A stretch of 64,000 nt of DNA from Calvatia gigantea (Eukaryota > Basidiomycota > Agaricomycetes > Agaricales > Lycoperdaceae). The stretch lies in the NCBI GenBank assembly GCA_025093985.1, contig JACAAK010000011.1, forward strand, positions 2,046,001 to 2,110,000, given 5' to 3'. Position numbers and translations under genes: made by a program. Below are positions 63,966 to 64,000 of the stretch, one piece after another; position 1 is the first letter of the stretch; every line of letters begins with the position of its first letter. The notes beneath the pieces were generated by a model, which saw only the letters and a list, made by a program, of their open reading frames with translations, had not been told where the DNA came from and did not search any database.

Positions 63966-63980
63966 GGGGATGCTTAACCA
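63966..63980 (-). promoter_or_regulatory. Candidate primer binding site
   Basis: The sense strand reads TGGTTAAGCATCCCC beginning two bases inside the LTR end. The TGG start is as expected for pairing with a tRNA 3' CCA end, but I cannot name the tRNA. Confidence 0.5.
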
Positions 63981-63982
63981 AA

Positions 63983-64000
63983 TGTTACAACCTTAGTCTG
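63983..64000 (-). repeat. 5' LTR of the right-hand gypsy, first 18 bases
   Basis: tgttacaaccttagtctg matches the left LTR start tgttatgaccttagtctg except at positions 6-7 (CA versus TG), and is cut by the window edge. Confidence 0.85.

Larger units (their letters stand above)
57941..64000 (-). mobile_element. Chromodomain Ty3/gypsy retrotransposon, nearly full length, inactivated
   Basis: The minus-strand order is 5' LTR (first 18 nt visible at 63983), primer site, gag, protease, RT, RNase H, integrase, chromodomain, an extra ORF, polypurine tract and 3' LTR (57941-58245). Gag and pol are in different frames; pol and the extra ORF share a frame. At least 20 premature TGA and three premature TAG codons lie across gag, pol and the extra ORF. 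It is a different family from the plus-strand gypsy, as shown by the LTR and the absence of zinc knuckles in the extra ORF. Confidence 0.92.

Noticed and set aside
57941..64000. Reassignment of TGA to Arg or Trp in the gypsy
   Set aside because: Host genes in the window use TGA as a normal stop (for example the phosphatase at 44785) and the LTR pair shows CpG decay, so mutation is sufficient.

Overview
The window looks like a stretch of a basidiomycete (Agaricomycetes-type) fungal chromosome. Evidence: genes are split by many 50-70 nt GT-AG introns; the genes include an HNH-domain gene, an F-box gene, a RUS/DUF647 gene, a long-chain-base phosphate phosphatase and low-complexity bHLH and bZIP regulators; and there are chromodomain Ty3/gypsy and Ty1/copia retrotransposons. 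No bacterial operon structure, CRISPR array or convincing rRNA/tRNA gene was seen.

Layout. 1-8350 is Ty1/copia sequence on the minus strand. It is broken into two overlapping copies by a fragment of an aldo-keto reductase gene plus a 356-nt poly-T and a 192-nt poly-C tract, so it is either a complex rearrangement or a misassembly. The copia element sits inside a plus-strand gypsy element (8351-12655), of which the integrase/chromodomain, a zinc-knuckle ORF downstream of pol, and the 3' LTR remain. 12711-16156 holds an HNH-domain gene between two ~1-kb diverged direct repeats. 16283-26987 is the gene-rich core: eIF4E (-), SDR oxidoreductase (+), an unrecognised gene (-), a secreted GH24 lysozyme (+), aldo-keto reductase (-) and a RUS/DUF647 gene (+), with two divergent promoter pairs. 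27.0-33.9 kb, 36.5-42.6 kb and 44.8-49.3 kb are gene-poor. Between them lie a bHLH factor (-) and a PAP2-type long-chain-base phosphatase (+). 49.3-55.7 kb holds an AT-hook gene and a bZIP factor. An F-box gene at 56770 is cut by a solo LTR of the same family as the 12.1-kb LTR, with a perfect 5-bp target duplication. 57941-64000 is a nearly full-length minus-strand chromodomain gypsy element, riddled with premature TGA codons.

Unifying signal. Repeated sequence in this window carries a CpG transition signature. Premature stops in the right-hand gypsy are almost all TGA at positions where Arg (CGA) is expected. The two visible LTR ends differ as TG versus CA at one inferred ancestral CG. Three of the three substitutions noted between the duplicated copia/AKR segments are also at CpG. 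This fits methylation-linked or RIP-like silencing of repeats in a basidiomycete. Coordinates of splice sites were read by eye and may be off by a base or two; all functional names rest on motif recognition, not on searches.
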